A DNA stretch of 64,000 nucleotides, taken from positions 992,001 to 1,056,000 of the forward strand of contig NZ_CP049786.1 in assembly GCF_011290365.1 (NCBI RefSeq), written 5' to 3'. The position numbers and the translations under genes are program-made. Shown here one piece after another: positions 38,010 through 47,695 of the stretch. The notes beneath the pieces are model-generated. The model saw only the letters and a list, made by a program, of their open reading frames with translations, had not been told where the DNA came from and made no database searches. Source of the DNA: Leclercia sp. 29361 (GTDB lineage: Bacteria > Pseudomonadota > Gammaproteobacteria > Enterobacterales > Enterobacteriaceae). Every line of letters begins with the position of its first letter. Position 1 is the stretch's first letter.

Positions 38010-38636
38010 ATGAACCGGTATGCAAAACCCATTTCTGAATTCTCCCGGCTCGAAAAGTGCCTCTCTGCGCACAGCACGCCGTTCAAACTCTCTGCCCAGC
38101 TTCCGGTGTTTGCGGAGCGCAATGAAGAAGAGTACTACGCGGTCGTACTGCAGTCAGGATCGCTCAGTATTCACCGACAGCAGGATGACCTGCTGGTTGA
38201 GATTGTCGCCGCACCCTACATCTTCGGGATCAACGCCGGCATGATGGGCTGCAGCACAGAGTACCTGCTGGTAACACAATCCCCCTGTTCCGGGTTCTAC
38301 CTCCCCGCCTCTGGCGCCCGCCATCTTATCCAGCAGGCCGGATTATGGTCTGATGCGTTCTGCTGGCTCTCCTGGCACCACCGGGTGATGGAGATCCGCG
38401 ATAAGCAGCTGGTGGGCAATAACTCCTACAGCCAGATCCGCGCCACGCTGCTGGATATGGCCCAGTGGGATGAATCCTTACGGATGCGGGTGGGGGTGAT
38501 GAGCTACATTCAGCGACGCACGCGCATTTCGCGTTCAGTGGTGGCAGAGGTGCTGGCGGCGTTACGGCAGGGGAACTACATCATTATGGAAAGGGGCAAA
38601 CTGATTAGGGTCAACCATTTGCCCGCTGAATATTAG
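38010..38636 (+). CDS. iprA: IprA-like (YaiV) winged-helix regulator
   Basis: A 208-residue Crp-Fnr-like protein: cyclic-nucleotide-binding-type fold (about 20-130) and a C-terminal winged helix (IQRRTRISRSVVAEVLAALRQGNYIIMERGKLIRV). E. coli IprA/YaiV lies at the same place next to ampH and affects hydrogen peroxide resistance in Salmonella. Assignment rests on the C-terminal match (HLPAEY end) and on position. The stop overlaps the ampH stop by 4 bp (convergent). Confidence 0.8.
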   Translation: MNRYAKPISEFSRLEKCLSAHSTPFKLSAQLPVFAERNEEEYYAVVLQSGSLSIHRQQDDLLVEIVAAPYIFGINAGMMGCSTEYLLVTQSPCSGFYLPASGARHLIQQAGLWSDAFCWLSWHHRVMEIRDKQLVGNNSYSQIRATLLDMAQWDESLRMRVGVMSYIQRRTRISRSVVAEVLAALRQGNYIIMERGKLIRVNHLPAEY

Positions 38637-39811
38637 TCTAAGGACGCGGGGATCGCCCGCGGCTTGTTCTCGCTCAGTTCAACCACCAGCTGGTTGACGC
38701 CGTCGCTCATATTGACGAAACGCGTGAGCGGCGAGCGCGTCACGACCACGAATACGCCCACGTTAGACTGCGGGATCATCGCCATATAGGTAATGAATCC
38801 ACCGCCGCCGCCGGTTTTCTGGATAATGCCCGGACGACCATTTTTCGGTGCCATATAGACCCAGCCGAGGCCCAGCGCATCCGCGCGGCCTGGCACATCC
38901 ATGCCAATCACCCGCGTTAACTGGCTGCGCTGATAAATCAGCGTCTGCATTCTGTCGGCCTGATTGCTGCGCGCATAGAAATCAGAAGAGAGGAACTGCT
39001 GCATCCAGCGCATCATGTCGCCCGGGGTGGAGTAAACTCCGCCGCTGCCCACCGCTGCCAGGGTGTTGTTACACGGGCTGGCTCCTTTCTCCGCCACCAT
39101 CAGACGCTTGCACTGATCGGGGGAGGGGGTAAAGGTGGTGTCTTTCATCCCCAGCGGACGGGCGATTTGCTCGTCGAACAGCTGGGCATAGGGTTTGCCC
39201 GCCGCGGTGCCCAGCGCATCGGCCAGCAGATCAAAGGCCAGGTTTGAGTAGGCGGCCTGCGAGCCCGGCGATGATTTCAGGGTAGCGGTGGATAACCAGT
39301 TCCAGCGTTGATCCCGGGTCGGCCAGACAAATACCGGACGATGCGCGGCGCCGCCCGGCTGTTCGCGTGGCAGGGCGCTGGTATGGGTAGCAAGGTTGAC
39401 GAGGGTAATCGGCGCGCCCTGGTAAGTTGGCACCCGTGCCCCCGACGGGGCATATTTGCTTAACGGATCGTTCAGCTTCACCACGCCCTGATCGAGCAGT
39501 TTCACCAGCATTTCACTGGTCATTAATTTGGTCAGGGAGGCAATGCGCACCACCGAATCCAGCTGCGGGTGAACATTGTTTCCTGGACGCGTTTCGCCAA
39601 AGCTGCGAAATACACGCTGATTGCCGTCAATCGCCACCAGGGCCATCCCCGTTGCGCCGCTGCCGTAAAAAATCAGGTTCGCATAGCGATCGACCACATC
39701 GGAGGCGAAAGCCGGATCGGCAATCGGCTGGGCAGGGGCAGCCTGCACGCAGGTGAGGCTGGCCGTATACAGCACGGCGGAGAGTAACAGACTACGTTTC
39801 AACGAAAGCAT
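38633..39811 (-). CDS. ampH: AmpH, penicillin-binding DD-carboxy/endopeptidase
   Basis: A 392-residue class C beta-lactamase-fold protein of the periplasm. It has a signal peptide ending in VQAAPA, the SxxK motif SLTK (Ser92-Lys95), YSN (in AAYSNLAFDLL) and a late KTGGGGGF motif. AmpH trims peptidoglycan and aids recycling. ATG 39811 gives MLSLKRSLLL; E. coli AmpH starts at the residue equivalent to the TTG at 39802, which remains an alternative. Confidence 0.95.
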   Translation of the reverse strand: MLSLKRSLLLSAVLYTASLTCVQAAPAQPIADPAFASDVVDRYANLIFYGSGATGMALVAIDGNQRVFRSFGETRPGNNVHPQLDSVVRIASLTKLMTSEMLVKLLDQGVVKLNDPLSKYAPSGARVPTYQGAPITLVNLATHTSALPREQPGGAAHRPVFVWPTRDQRWNWLSTATLKSSPGSQAAYSNLAFDLLADALGTAAGKPYAQLFDEQIARPLGMKDTTFTPSPDQCKRLMVAEKGASPCNNTLAAVGSGGVYSTPGDMMRWMQQFLSSDFYARSNQADRMQTLIYQRSQLTRVIGMDVPGRADALGLGWVYMAPKNGRPGIIQKTGGGGGFITYMAMIPQSNVGVFVVVTRSPLTRFVNMSDGVNQLVVELSENKPRAIPASLD

Positions 39812-40015
39812 CCATGAAGTGAATGAAAAAAGTATGCGTATTTATACTACTAAACGGCGTATTGCAAAGGCCTGAACAGCATAACGATAGCGTGAAAAAC
39901 GTAACCATGGGTAAATACAAACAATTTCGTTATTAGCGATCTCATGTTTTGTGACATTGCGCTTATGATACCTGTCAGGTTCACTTACTTTTCCGCTCAG
40001 GTGGCGGTTGACGAC

Positions 40016-40042
40016 GAACTAAAATCGGGCCGGCAGGTCTGA
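40016..40042 (+). promoter_or_regulatory. Candidate sigma-E promoter for sbmA
   Basis: GAACTA, 16 nt, then TCTGA resembles the sigma-E consensus GAACTT-N16-TCTGA. It lies 48 bp before the sbmA ATG; sbmA-yaiW belongs to the sigma-E regulon in E. coli. The rest of 39812-40089 holds the divergent ampH promoter. Confidence 0.6.
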
Positions 40043-40089
40043 TAATCCGTCGTCCACAGCAGTAGCGATAACTACAAGAAGGAAGCGTT

Positions 40090-41310
40090 ATGTTTAAGTC
40101 GTTTTTCCCAAAACCGGGACCCTTTTTTCTCTCGGCCTTTATTTGGGCTCTGATCGCTGTCATTTTCTGGCAGGCCGGTGGTGGCGCCTGGTTAGAGCGC
40201 TTGTTCAGCATCACGGGCGATGTACCCATTAGCGCGGCGCGTTTCTGGTCGCCGGGCAATCTGCTTTTCTATGCGTATTACGCCCTCTGCGTCGGGGCGT
40301 TTGCCCTGTTCTGGTTTATCTGGTCGCCGCACCGCTGGCAGTATTGGTCTATTCTCGGCACCTCGCTGATCGTGTTCGTCACCTGGTTTCTGGTGGAAGT
40401 TGGGGTGGCGATCAACGCCTGGTATGCCCCTTTCTATGACCTGATCCAGACCGCCCTCAGCGCGCCGCATAAGGTTACCCTCAACCAGTTTTATCATGAA
40501 GTGGGCGCCTTCCTCGGCATCGCCCTGATCGCCGTTGTTATTGGCGTGTTGAATAACTTCTTTGTCAGCCACTATGTGTTCCGCTGGCGTACCGCGATGA
40601 ACGAATACTATATGGCGCACTGGCAGCAGCTGCGCCATATCGAAGGGGCGGCCCAGCGTGTGCAGGAAGACACCATGCGTTTCGCCTCTACCCTGGAGAA
40701 TATGGGGGTGAGTTTTCTCAACGCCGTCATGACGCTGATCGCCTTCCTGCCGGTACTGGTAACACTGTCGGCGCACGTGCCGGAGCTGCCGGTCGTCGGT
40801 CATCTGCCGTACGGCCTGGTGATCGCTGCTATTGTCTGGTCGGTAATGGGCACCGGTTTGCTGGCAGTAGTGGGGATCAAGCTGCCGGGGCTGGAGTTTA
40901 AAAACCAGCGCGTTGAGGCGGCTTACCGTAAAGAGCTGGTCTATGGCGAAGATGATGCCAGCCGCGCCTCGCCGCCGACGGTACGCGAATTGTTCGGCGC
41001 GGTGCGTCGCAACTATTTCCGCCTCTATTTCCACTACATGTACTTCAATATCGCCCGTATCCTTTATCTGCAGGCGGATAACGTTTTCGGCATAATCCTG
41101 CTGTTCCCCTCGATTGTGGCCGGTACGATTACGCTCGGTCTGATGACCCAAATCACCAACGTTTTTGACCGGGTACGCGGTTCGTTCCAGTACCTGATCA
41201 ACTCCTGGACTACGCTGGTGGAACTGATGTCCATCTATAAACGTTTACGCAGTTTCGAACATGAGCTGGATGGTCAGGATCTACAGGAAGTGACCCATAC
41301 GTTGAGCTAA
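40090..41310 (+). CDS. sbmA: SbmA, peptide antibiotic importer
   Basis: A 406-residue inner-membrane transporter, same length as E. coli SbmA, with about eight membrane segments and the characteristic [19 protein letters not shown] near the C-terminus. It takes up microcins B17 and J25, bleomycin and proline-rich antimicrobial peptides using the proton gradient. AAGGAAG precedes the ATG. yaiW follows after 14 bp. Confidence 0.96.
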   Translation: MFKSFFPKPGPFFLSAFIWALIAVIFWQAGGGAWLERLFSITGDVPISAARFWSPGNLLFYAYYALCVGAFALFWFIWSPHRWQYWSILGTSLIVFVTWFLVEVGVAINAWYAPFYDLIQTALSAPHKVTLNQFYHEVGAFLGIALIAVVIGVLNNFFVSHYVFRWRTAMNEYYMAHWQQLRHIEGAAQRVQEDTMRFASTLENMGVSFLNAVMTLIAFLPVLVTLSAHVPELPVVGHLPYGLVIAAIVWSVMGTGLLAVVGIKLPGLEFKNQRVEAAYRKELVYGEDDASRASPPTVRELFGAVRRNYFRLYFHYMYFNIARILYLQADNVFGIILLFPSIVAGTITLGLMTQITNVFDRVRGSFQYLINSWTTLVELMSIYKRLRSFEHELDGQDLQEVTHTLS

Positions 41311-41324
41311 TACAGGGAGTCGTT

Positions 41325-42425
41325 ATGTCTTTTACCGTACCGCGTGCGTTACCGTTGTCGTTGCTTGCCGCCCTGGTGTTAGCCGGGTGTGCAGAGAAGG
41401 GGGCTGCGCCACTGAAAAAGGGCGAAAAGCCCGTCGATGTGGCAAGCGTCGTGCGGCAAAAAATGCCTGCCTCGGTGAAAGACCGGGATCAGTGGGCGTC
41501 GGCGCTGGCGAAAACCTTCGAAAGCCAGAAGATCGCCCCTACCGAGGAGAATATCTGCTCGGTACTGGCGGTGGCGCAGCAGGAGTCGCTGTATCAGTCC
41601 GATCCGGCGGTGCCGGGGTTGAATAAGATCGCCTGGAAAGAGATCGACCGTCGGGCAGAAAAGCTGCACATTCCGGCGTTTCTGGTCCACACGGCGCTGA
41701 AAATCACCTCGCCGAACGGGAAAAGCTATAGCGAGCGGCTGGATACGGTGAAAACCGAGAAACAGCTCAGCGCCATCTTTGACGATATGATCGGGACGGT
41801 GCCGATGGGCCAGACCCTGTTTGGCTCCCTGAATCCGGTGCATACTGGCGGGCCGATGCAGGTCAGCATCGCCTTCGCGGAAAAGCATACCGACGGCTAT
41901 CCGTGGAAAATCGAGAATACGGTGCGTCAGGAGGTCTTCTCCCTGCGCGGCGGGCTGTGGTTCGGCACCTACCATCTGCTGAACTATCCCGCCAACTACG
42001 ATGTGCCGCTCTACCGCTTTGCTGACTTCAACGCTGGCTGGTACGCCAGCCGCAATGCAGCATTCCAGAATGCGGTCAGCCGCGCCAGTGGCGTGAAGCT
42101 GGCGCTGGACGGGGATCTGATTGCCTATGGCAGTAGCGAGGCAGGGAAGACAGAGCTGGCAGTGCGTAAGCTGAAAGGCAAGCTGGACATGAGCGATAGC
42201 GAGATCCGCCAGCAGCTGGGGAAAGGCGACAGTCTGGCGTTTGAGAAAACCGAACTGTATCAGCAGGTGTATAAACTGGCGGAGCAGAAGAGCGGTAAGA
42301 CATTACCGAAAGCGATGCTGCCAGGGATCCAGCTTGAGAGCCCGAAAATCACCCGCAATCTGACTACCGCCTGGTTTGCCCAGCGCGTAGACGATCGCCG
42401 GGCGAAGTGCATGGCCTTGAATTAA
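41325..42425 (+). CDS. yaiW: YaiW, DUF1615 outer-membrane lipoprotein
   Basis: A 366-residue lipoprotein with lipobox LVLAGC (Cys22). DUF1615 signature segments include [23 protein letters not shown] and [20 protein letters not shown]. In E. coli YaiW is a surface-exposed lipoprotein co-expressed with SbmA that influences sensitivity to proline-rich peptides. Its stop overlaps the yaiY stop by 4 bp. Confidence 0.95.
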   Translation: MSFTVPRALPLSLLAALVLAGCAEKGAAPLKKGEKPVDVASVVRQKMPASVKDRDQWASALAKTFESQKIAPTEENICSVLAVAQQESLYQSDPAVPGLNKIAWKEIDRRAEKLHIPAFLVHTALKITSPNGKSYSERLDTVKTEKQLSAIFDDMIGTVPMGQTLFGSLNPVHTGGPMQVSIAFAEKHTDGYPWKIENTVRQEVFSLRGGLWFGTYHLLNYPANYDVPLYRFADFNAGWYASRNAAFQNAVSRASGVKLALDGDLIAYGSSEAGKTELAVRKLKGKLDMSDSEIRQQLGKGDSLAFEKTELYQQVYKLAEQKSGKTLPKAMLPGIQLESPKITRNLTTAWFAQRVDDRRAKCMALN

Positions 42426-42724
42426 CGGTAGCGGCGCCAGCGCACGACCAGCGCAACGGCGCCCAATACCACCAGCCCCACCAGGAACGGGATCAGCCCG
42501 AAGACGGTTCCGACGCCCAGCCCAATTTCCACGCGCGGCCGCCCGGAATCTTCGACCTGCATCAGGTGTTCATACACGCCGGGCGCATGCACCAGGATGT
42601 TCAGCAGCTGTGAGCCTGCCCAGAAGCAGAACAGCACAAACAGAGCGTAAGCGATATTTCCTGCCGTGGAGGTCTTAGGTTGTCTGGTGCTGAAAATCGG
42701 CTTCGACATAGTAAAGTCTGCCAT
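42422..42724 (-). CDS. yaiY: YaiY, DUF2755 inner-membrane protein
   Basis: A 100-residue protein with two membrane segments ([22 protein letters not shown] and [25 protein letters not shown]). Strong similarity to E. coli YaiY, including [12 protein letters not shown]. Function is unknown. The ATG at 42724 follows GGAGGT; an upstream in-frame ATG at 42769 has no such site. Confidence 0.93.
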   Translation of the reverse strand: MADFTMSKPIFSTRQPKTSTAGNIAYALFVLFCFWAGSQLLNILVHAPGVYEHLMQVEDSGRPRVEIGLGVGTVFGLIPFLVGLVVLGAVALVVRWRRYR

Positions 42725-42971
42725 AACTACCTCCGGTATGTTCTGTCTGGCTAAATGCCTGTTGTACACGTTGAGTTTGACAGCACATGGCAGATGTCAA
42801 TATCGGAATGATGGTAATTTGGCCTGGAGAATTCTCCTGGATGTACGAATTTTGCCGCACATCACAGATTTTTTACTTAAGTGAAATTCACTCTCATTTC
42901 AGATTTTCCGCATGCGCCACAGACCTGACGACAAAACTGTGCGAGGATAGATTTTTTCTTCTGGAGCGACC

Positions 42972-43190
42972 ATGAAACTGCCTGCCAAAATCCGCCGTGA
43001 CTGGCATTTCTACGCCTTTGCTATTGGGCTTATCTTTATTCTGAATGGGGTGGTGGGGTTGCTGGGCTTTGAAGCGAAGGGCTGGCAAACCTATGCGGTA
43101 GGGCTGGTGACCTGGGTTGTCAGTTTCTGGCTGGCTGGGTTTATCATTCGCCGTCGCCCGGAAGAGACGACGGCAAACGAGGCGGATTAA
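42972..43190 (+). CDS. yaiZ: YaiZ, DUF2754 membrane protein
   Basis: A 72-residue protein with two predicted membrane helices ([21 protein letters not shown] and [19 protein letters not shown]), positioned as in E. coli between yaiY and ddlA. GGAG lies upstream of the ATG. Its stop codon overlaps the ddlA stop within the palindrome TTAA. Confidence 0.92.
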   Translation: MKLPAKIRRDWHFYAFAIGLIFILNGVVGLLGFEAKGWQTYAVGLVTWVVSFWLAGFIIRRRPEETTANEAD

Positions 43191-44287
43191 CCTGTTACCG
43201 AAATCTGAAGCGCGCTGTCAGCGGCATGTCGCTCCAGCGCCAGTTCAATCAGACGAGTGATCAGATCCGGATAGCTGAGGCCGCTGGCCTGCCACAGTTT
43301 CGGGTACATGCTGATGTTGGTGAAGCCTGGCAGGGTGTTGATTTCATTGATAACGACGCGGTTATCCGCCGTTAAGAAGACATCAACACGCGCCATGCCG
43401 CGACAGCCCAGCGCCTGATACGCTTCGATGGCAATGGCGCGGATCGCGTCATTAACCTCAGCATCCAGCATGGCAGGCACCACAACCTGCGCGCCCTGGT
43501 CGTCGATGTATTTGGTGTCGTAAGAGTAGAACTCGCTGTTCAGGACCACTTCGCCACAGGTGCTGGCCTGCGGGAAATCATTCCCCAGTACCGCGCACTC
43601 GATCTCACGGCCTTTAATTCCCTGTTCCACCACCACTTTGTGATCGAAGGTGAAGGCCAGACGCACCGCCTCGCTGAACTGCGCTTCGCTGTTTACTTTG
43701 CTGACGCCGACGGAGGAGCCCTGGTTTGCCGGTTTAACGAACAGCGGCAGGCCGAAACGGGCGCTGAGATCGGTAAAGGTATGCTGGTCGCGGTTGGCGC
43801 GGGTGAGGGTGACAAAAGGTGCCACGTTCAGCCCGGCATCGCGCAGCAGGCGTTTGGTCACGTCCTTATCCATGCAGGCGGCGGAACCGAGGACGTCAGA
43901 GCCGACGAACGGCAGGTTAGCCATTCGCAGCATCCCCTGCAGGGAGCCGTCTTCGCCCAGCGTGCCGTGGACGATCGGGAAAATAACGTCGAGGTGCGAA
44001 AGCGTCTGTCCGGTGCTGGCATTGATCAGCTGGCCCTGCATTACCCCCGGTACGGTGGCAACGCTAATCTCAGACGGGTTCAGCGCAATGCGCGCCGGAT
44101 CGTCGGCATTGAGCAGATAGCCCTGCTCGTCGTTAATGTGCCACTGGCCCTGTTTATCGATCCCTAACAGCACGACCTCAAAGCGGCTCTTATCTATCGC
44201 GTTAACGATATTTTTGGCCGATTGCAGCGACACTTCGTGCTCGGCTGATTTTCCCCCAAAGACAATACCTACCCGCAACTTCGCCAT
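43187..44287 (-). CDS. ddlA: DdlA, D-alanine--D-alanine ligase
   Basis: A 366-residue ATP-grasp enzyme joining two D-alanines for peptidoglycan. It has [15 protein letters not shown] near the start, [17 protein letters not shown], the ATP-binding [14 protein letters not shown], and the metal-binding [17 protein letters not shown] end. I place the start at ATG 44287 ([12 protein letters not shown]) to match E. coli MEKLRVG. ATG 44299, adding four residues, is equally open. Confidence 0.95.
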   Translation of the reverse strand: MAKLRVGIVFGGKSAEHEVSLQSAKNIVNAIDKSRFEVVLLGIDKQGQWHINDEQGYLLNADDPARIALNPSEISVATVPGVMQGQLINASTGQTLSHLDVIFPIVHGTLGEDGSLQGMLRMANLPFVGSDVLGSAACMDKDVTKRLLRDAGLNVAPFVTLTRANRDQHTFTDLSARFGLPLFVKPANQGSSVGVSKVNSEAQFSEAVRLAFTFDHKVVVEQGIKGREIECAVLGNDFPQASTCGEVVLNSEFYSYDTKYIDDQGAQVVVPAMLDAEVNDAIRAIAIEAYQALGCRGMARVDVFLTADNRVVINEINTLPGFTNISMYPKLWQASGLSYPDLITRLIELALERHAADSALQISVTG

Positions 44288-44393
44288 CACTTCGCTCATC
44301 CACTCTGACTCAAAACGCTTACCCTATCACGATGCCCGGCGGAATTCGCCGCCTTCTGCCATAATGTTTTGGCACATTGTTTCAGGAGGATGA

Positions 44394-45113
44394 GTGAAAG
44401 GGAAAAGCCTGATTATCTGTATTGCAGTCATTGCTGCGGCCATCGCGGGCTACCGCTGGCTGCCGTCGTATTACAACCCCTTTGCACCGCTTTCCCTCGA
44501 CGATCCCCCCGGCACTCTGACCCAGTTTAAGCTGCGTCGCCTGACCCCTGAGCATTGTGAAATCCTGCTGGCGCAGGCCAATGCGCGCCAGCTGATCCGC
44601 ACCCAGATGGTGGCCGATAGCACCGGGGAGTGCCCGCTGAGTGATGTGGTGCGCGTGCGCAGTTTTGGCCAGGTCAGCCTCAGCAGCAGTTTCCTCGCCA
44701 GCTGCCCGCTGGCACTCAGCTCGGCGCTGTTCGTCAATCAGCAGGCCCGGCCCCTGACCCAAACCATGATGGGCAGTAGCCTGTCGCGCATTGATCATCT
44801 CGGCAGCTTTGCCTGCCGGAATATCTATCATCGGCCCAATGCCCGGCGCAGCGAACATGCTACCGCCCAGGCGCTGGATATCAGCGGCTTTACGCTGGAG
44901 AACGGCCAGCGGATCTCGGTTCTGCGCGGCTGGGAAAATGACGCTTCCGGGCCGTGGCTGCGGGCGCTGCTGGGTGCCAGCTGCGGCTATTTCGGTAATG
45001 CCCTCGGGCCGGACTACAATGCCGCCCACGCCAACCATTTTCATCTGGGGATGCGAGGATTTGGCTACTGCCCGCAAAGCATAAATCACCAGACAAAAGG
45101 CCAAAATATGTGA
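44394..45113 (+). CDS. Extensin-like family protein (peptidase M15-like fold)
   Basis: A 239-residue protein beginning at GTG with a strong AGGAGG at 44385-44390. It has an N-terminal membrane anchor (LIICIAVIAAAIAGY) and an extensin_C domain with CPL and SLSRIDHLGSFACRN segments, the metal-site-like SEHATAQALDISGF and ANHFHLGM; the His/Asp/His arrangement resembles D-Ala-D-Ala dipeptidases. Cell-wall hydrolysis in the periplasm is an inference. It is divergent from ddlA. Confidence 0.85.
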   Translation: MKGKSLIICIAVIAAAIAGYRWLPSYYNPFAPLSLDDPPGTLTQFKLRRLTPEHCEILLAQANARQLIRTQMVADSTGECPLSDVVRVRSFGQVSLSSSFLASCPLALSSALFVNQQARPLTQTMMGSSLSRIDHLGSFACRNIYHRPNARRSEHATAQALDISGFTLENGQRISVLRGWENDASGPWLRALLGASCGYFGNALGPDYNAAHANHFHLGMRGFGYCPQSINHQTKGQNM

Positions 45114-45246
45114 CATGTTTCACAGATATGATGACTGGGAAGATAAAACACCGAAGTCACGGCAGGCGCATCCCTGACAACTTTCGGCGCAGTGTAACTT
45201 GCTAATCTGATAGTGAATTCACGCAAAATGTAGACAGTATCCGCCT

Positions 45247-46470
45247 ATGGAATCCTGGAAAGTTAACCTCATTTCGGTCTGGTTTGGTTGTTTTTTCACC
45301 GGCCTTGCCATCAGCCAGATTTTACCCTTTTTGCCGCTGTACGTGTCCCAGCTTGGCGTCTCGTCCCACGAGGCCTTATCGATGTGGTCAGGCCTGACCT
45401 TCAGCGTCACTTTTCTGGTTTCCGCTATCGTCTCGCCGATGTGGGGCAGCCTTGCCGATCGTAAAGGGCGCAAGCTGATGCTGCTCCGCGCCTCCCTGGG
45501 AATGGCAATTGCGATCCTGCTCCAGGCCTTTGCCACCAACGTCTGGCAGCTGTTTCTGCTGCGTGCGCTGATGGGGCTGACTTCCGGCTATATTCCAAAC
45601 GCCATGGCGCTGGTGGCATCGCAGGTGCCCCGGGACCGTAGCGGTTGGGCCATCAGCACGCTGTCGACGGCGCAGATCAGCGGTGTGATTGGCGGGCCAC
45701 TGATGGGCGGTTTTCTCGCTGACCACGTCGGTCTGCGAGCGGTGTTCCTCATCACCGCCGTCTTGCTGGTGATCAGTTTTCTGGTGACGCTGTTTCTGAT
45801 TAAAGAGGGGGCGCGTCCGAGCGTGAGCAAGGCGGAGCGCCTCAGCGGCAAGGCGGTCTTTGCCTCGCTACCCTATCCATGGCTGATGATCAGCCTGTTT
45901 ATCACCACCATGGTGATCCAGCTCTGCAACGGTTCGGTAGGGCCGATCCTCGCGCTCTTTATCCAGTCGATGGCGCCGGAGAGCACCAATATCGCCTTCC
46001 TGAGCGGGATGATTGCCGCCGTGCCGGGCGTCTCGGCGCTGATGTCTGCCCCGCGTCTCGGTAAGCTGGGGGATCGCATCGGCACCGGCCGCATTCTGAT
46101 GGCGACGCTTATCGTGGCGGTGGTGCTTTTCTTCGCCATGTCCTTTGTCACCACCCCCTTCCAGCTCGGGGTGCTACGCTTCCTGCTGGGCTTTGCCGAT
46201 GGCGCCATGCTGCCTGCGGTGCAAACGCTGCTGATTAAGTACTCCAGCGATCGGGTGACCGGGCGGATCTTCGGCTATAACCAGTCGTTTATGTATCTGG
46301 GGAACGTCGCCGGTCCGCTGATGGGGGCGGCGGTCTCTGCGATGGCCGGATTCCGCTGGGTGTTTGCCGCTACCGCGGTGGTGGTATTGCTCAATATTAT
46401 CCAGCTGGCATGGGCCATGCGGCATCGACGCCAGCAGGAAGCCCGGACGCGGGCGAATAAAAGGTTGTAG
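45247..46470 (+). CDS. MFS multidrug exporter, MdtG-like
   Basis: A 407-residue transporter of the DHA1 drug:H+ antiporter family with twelve membrane segments and the motif [16 protein letters not shown]. Blocks such as ISGMIA(A)[20 protein letters not shown] and LPAVQTLL match E. coli MdtG, but overall divergence and location differ, so I leave the symbol blank. Substrate is unknown. Confidence 0.88.
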   Translation: MESWKVNLISVWFGCFFTGLAISQILPFLPLYVSQLGVSSHEALSMWSGLTFSVTFLVSAIVSPMWGSLADRKGRKLMLLRASLGMAIAILLQAFATNVWQLFLLRALMGLTSGYIPNAMALVASQVPRDRSGWAISTLSTAQISGVIGGPLMGGFLADHVGLRAVFLITAVLLVISFLVTLFLIKEGARPSVSKAERLSGKAVFASLPYPWLMISLFITTMVIQLCNGSVGPILALFIQSMAPESTNIAFLSGMIAAVPGVSALMSAPRLGKLGDRIGTGRILMATLIVAVVLFFAMSFVTTPFQLGVLRFLLGFADGAMLPAVQTLLIKYSSDRVTGRIFGYNQSFMYLGNVAGPLMGAAVSAMAGFRWVFAATAVVVLLNIIQLAWAMRHRRQQEARTRANKRL

Positions 46471-46708
46471 CGCCGCTGTAGAATAGAGTTAAGCCGGGCT
46501 GTCATTATTCTTTATTTGAAATGGCGGTTCTGCTTTTATTTGGCATTGTGGACTCAGTTTGAATTTAATTTAAGTCACACTTTTCCGACAGCCAGCCAGA
46601 TTAATTTATGAGGCGTGTGGCGTTTGGCTAAAAATAGTACTTTTAACTACTTTGCAAGCCTCAGGCATAATGATAACGTCGGAAAAAACGTGATAAGGAA
46701 ATAGCGCT

Positions 46709-46969
46709 GTGAAAAATCTCATTGCTGAGTTGTTGCTGAAGCTTGCCCAAAAGGAAGAAGAGTCGAAAGAGCTGGTGGCCCAGGTCGAAGCCCTGGAAAT
46801 TGTGGTGACTGCCTTGTTACGCCAGATGGCGAAAAGCGAGCAGCAGGCGCTGATCGACAGCGTGGAAGGCGCGCTGGATGAGGCCCGACCGGCTACGCAG
46901 GTATCGGCCCAGGACAGCGAAATGCTGCAGCAATACGTAAAAAAGCTGTTACGGCACCCGCGCAGCTGA
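46709..46969 (+). CDS. iraP: IraP, anti-adaptor protecting RpoS
   Basis: An 86-residue, highly helical protein starting at GTG with AAGGA upstream. It corresponds throughout to E. coli IraP ([23 protein letters not shown]...). IraP binds the adaptor RssB so that sigma-S is not delivered to ClpXP during phosphate starvation (E. coli) or low magnesium (Salmonella). The 238-bp upstream gap contains its promoter; I saw no clear operator. Confidence 0.95.
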   Translation: MKNLIAELLLKLAQKEEESKELVAQVEALEIVVTALLRQMAKSEQQALIDSVEGALDEARPATQVSAQDSEMLQQYVKKLLRHPRS

Positions 46970-46990
46970 ACGGTCATATGACATAAGTTT

Positions 46991-47024
46991 GTGTCATAGA
47001 ACCGTCATATCGGTTGCCTATAGT
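46991..47024 (+). promoter_or_regulatory. Pho box and -10 of the vanished phoA
   Basis: GTGTCATAGAACCGTCATAT (46991-47010) is a PhoB-binding Pho box (consensus CTGTCATAAATCTGTCAT). TATAGT at 47019-47024 is the -10. The sequence onward (TCGCTCTGTTTTATTTTTT, then a GGAG site and GTGAAACAGAGC) matches the E. coli phoA promoter. Confidence 0.85.
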
Positions 47025-47067
47025 CGCTCTGTTTTATTTTTTATCTATTTCTCCATGGAGAAAATAA

Positions 47068-47205
47068 GTGAAACAGAGCGCACATTATATAGCATGACTT
47101 CGTCTTTTATGTACTTCCACCATTTATGCTGAAACTGTGGCATCGACTGCGGTTCTGGATAATCGCGCCGCCAGGGTGATATTACCCAGCCTGCCGCTGA
47201 CCGGC
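47068..47205 (+). pseudogene. phoA: phoA relic (alkaline phosphatase)
   Basis: GTG AAA CAG AGC is the phoA start as in E. coli, preceded by GGAGAAAATAA. The frame then breaks (TGA after nine codons). At 47150-47190 the sequence again encodes VLDNRAA and, after a one-base shift, QGDIT, matching the mature PhoA N-terminus (VLENRAAQGDIT) at the expected distance. Nothing of the remaining 440 or so residues, including the catalytic Ser, is present. The gene has been lost by internal deletion plus decay. Confidence 0.85.
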
Positions 47206-47235
47206 AGGAAAAAAACGTCTGCCGGGTGGTTTTTT
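47200..47235 (+). terminator. Terminator retained from phoA
   Basis: CCGGCAG (47201-47207) pairs with CTGCCGG (47219-47225), followed by GTGG and six T. It resembles the sequence following phoA in E. coli and lies between the relic and psiF. Confidence 0.75.
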
Positions 47236-47284
47236 CAGCAGTACGAACCAGACTTACTGTGATCATCCACAGAAGGATAGTGCT

Positions 47285-47605
47285 ATGAAAATCACCCTGC
47301 TGGTTACCCTGCTTGTCGGCCTGTTTTCTCTTACCCCGGTAGGGGCACAGGATAAACAGCTCACCCCGCAGCAGCAACGAATGACCACCTGCAATCAACA
47401 GGCGACCGCCCAGGCTCTGAAGGGCGATTCCCGCAAGACTTACATGAGCGACTGCCTGAAAAACGCCTCCTCGAAACCGGGCGAAAAAAGCCTGAATCCT
47501 CAGCAACAAAAGATGCGCGAATGTAATAGCCAGGCGACCCAACAATCCCTTAAAGGCGACGATCGAAATAAGTTTATGAGCGCCTGTCTGAAGAAAACCG
47601 GCTAG
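47285..47605 (+). CDS. psiF: PsiF, phosphate-starvation-inducible protein
   Basis: A 106-residue secreted protein: signal peptide to VGAQ (about 22), then two copies of a PsiF repeat (LTPQQQRMTTCNQQATAQALKGDSRKTYMSDCL and LNPQQQKMRECNSQATQQSLKGDDRNKFMSACL), each with two cysteines. It is normally co-transcribed with phoA; here it follows the phoA relic and its Pho box, so phosphate control may persist. Function is unknown. Confidence 0.95.
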   Translation: MKITLLVTLLVGLFSLTPVGAQDKQLTPQQQRMTTCNQQATAQALKGDSRKTYMSDCLKNASSKPGEKSLNPQQQKMRECNSQATQQSLKGDDRNKFMSACLKKTG

Positions 47606-47611
47606 TTCAAA

Positions 47612-47639
47612 CGGGTGAGCGAGCCCGGACGCTCACCCG
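47612..47639. terminator. Hairpin after psiF
   Basis: Perfect 10-bp stem CGGGTGAGCG / CGCTCACCCG with an 8-nt loop. It lacks a clear T-tract, so terminator function is likely but not certain. Confidence 0.6.
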
Positions 47640-47695
47640 AAATATCATACTTAGCCTAAAGTAAGCCTTTCTATAATTTGGGAAAATGCTTTTGA

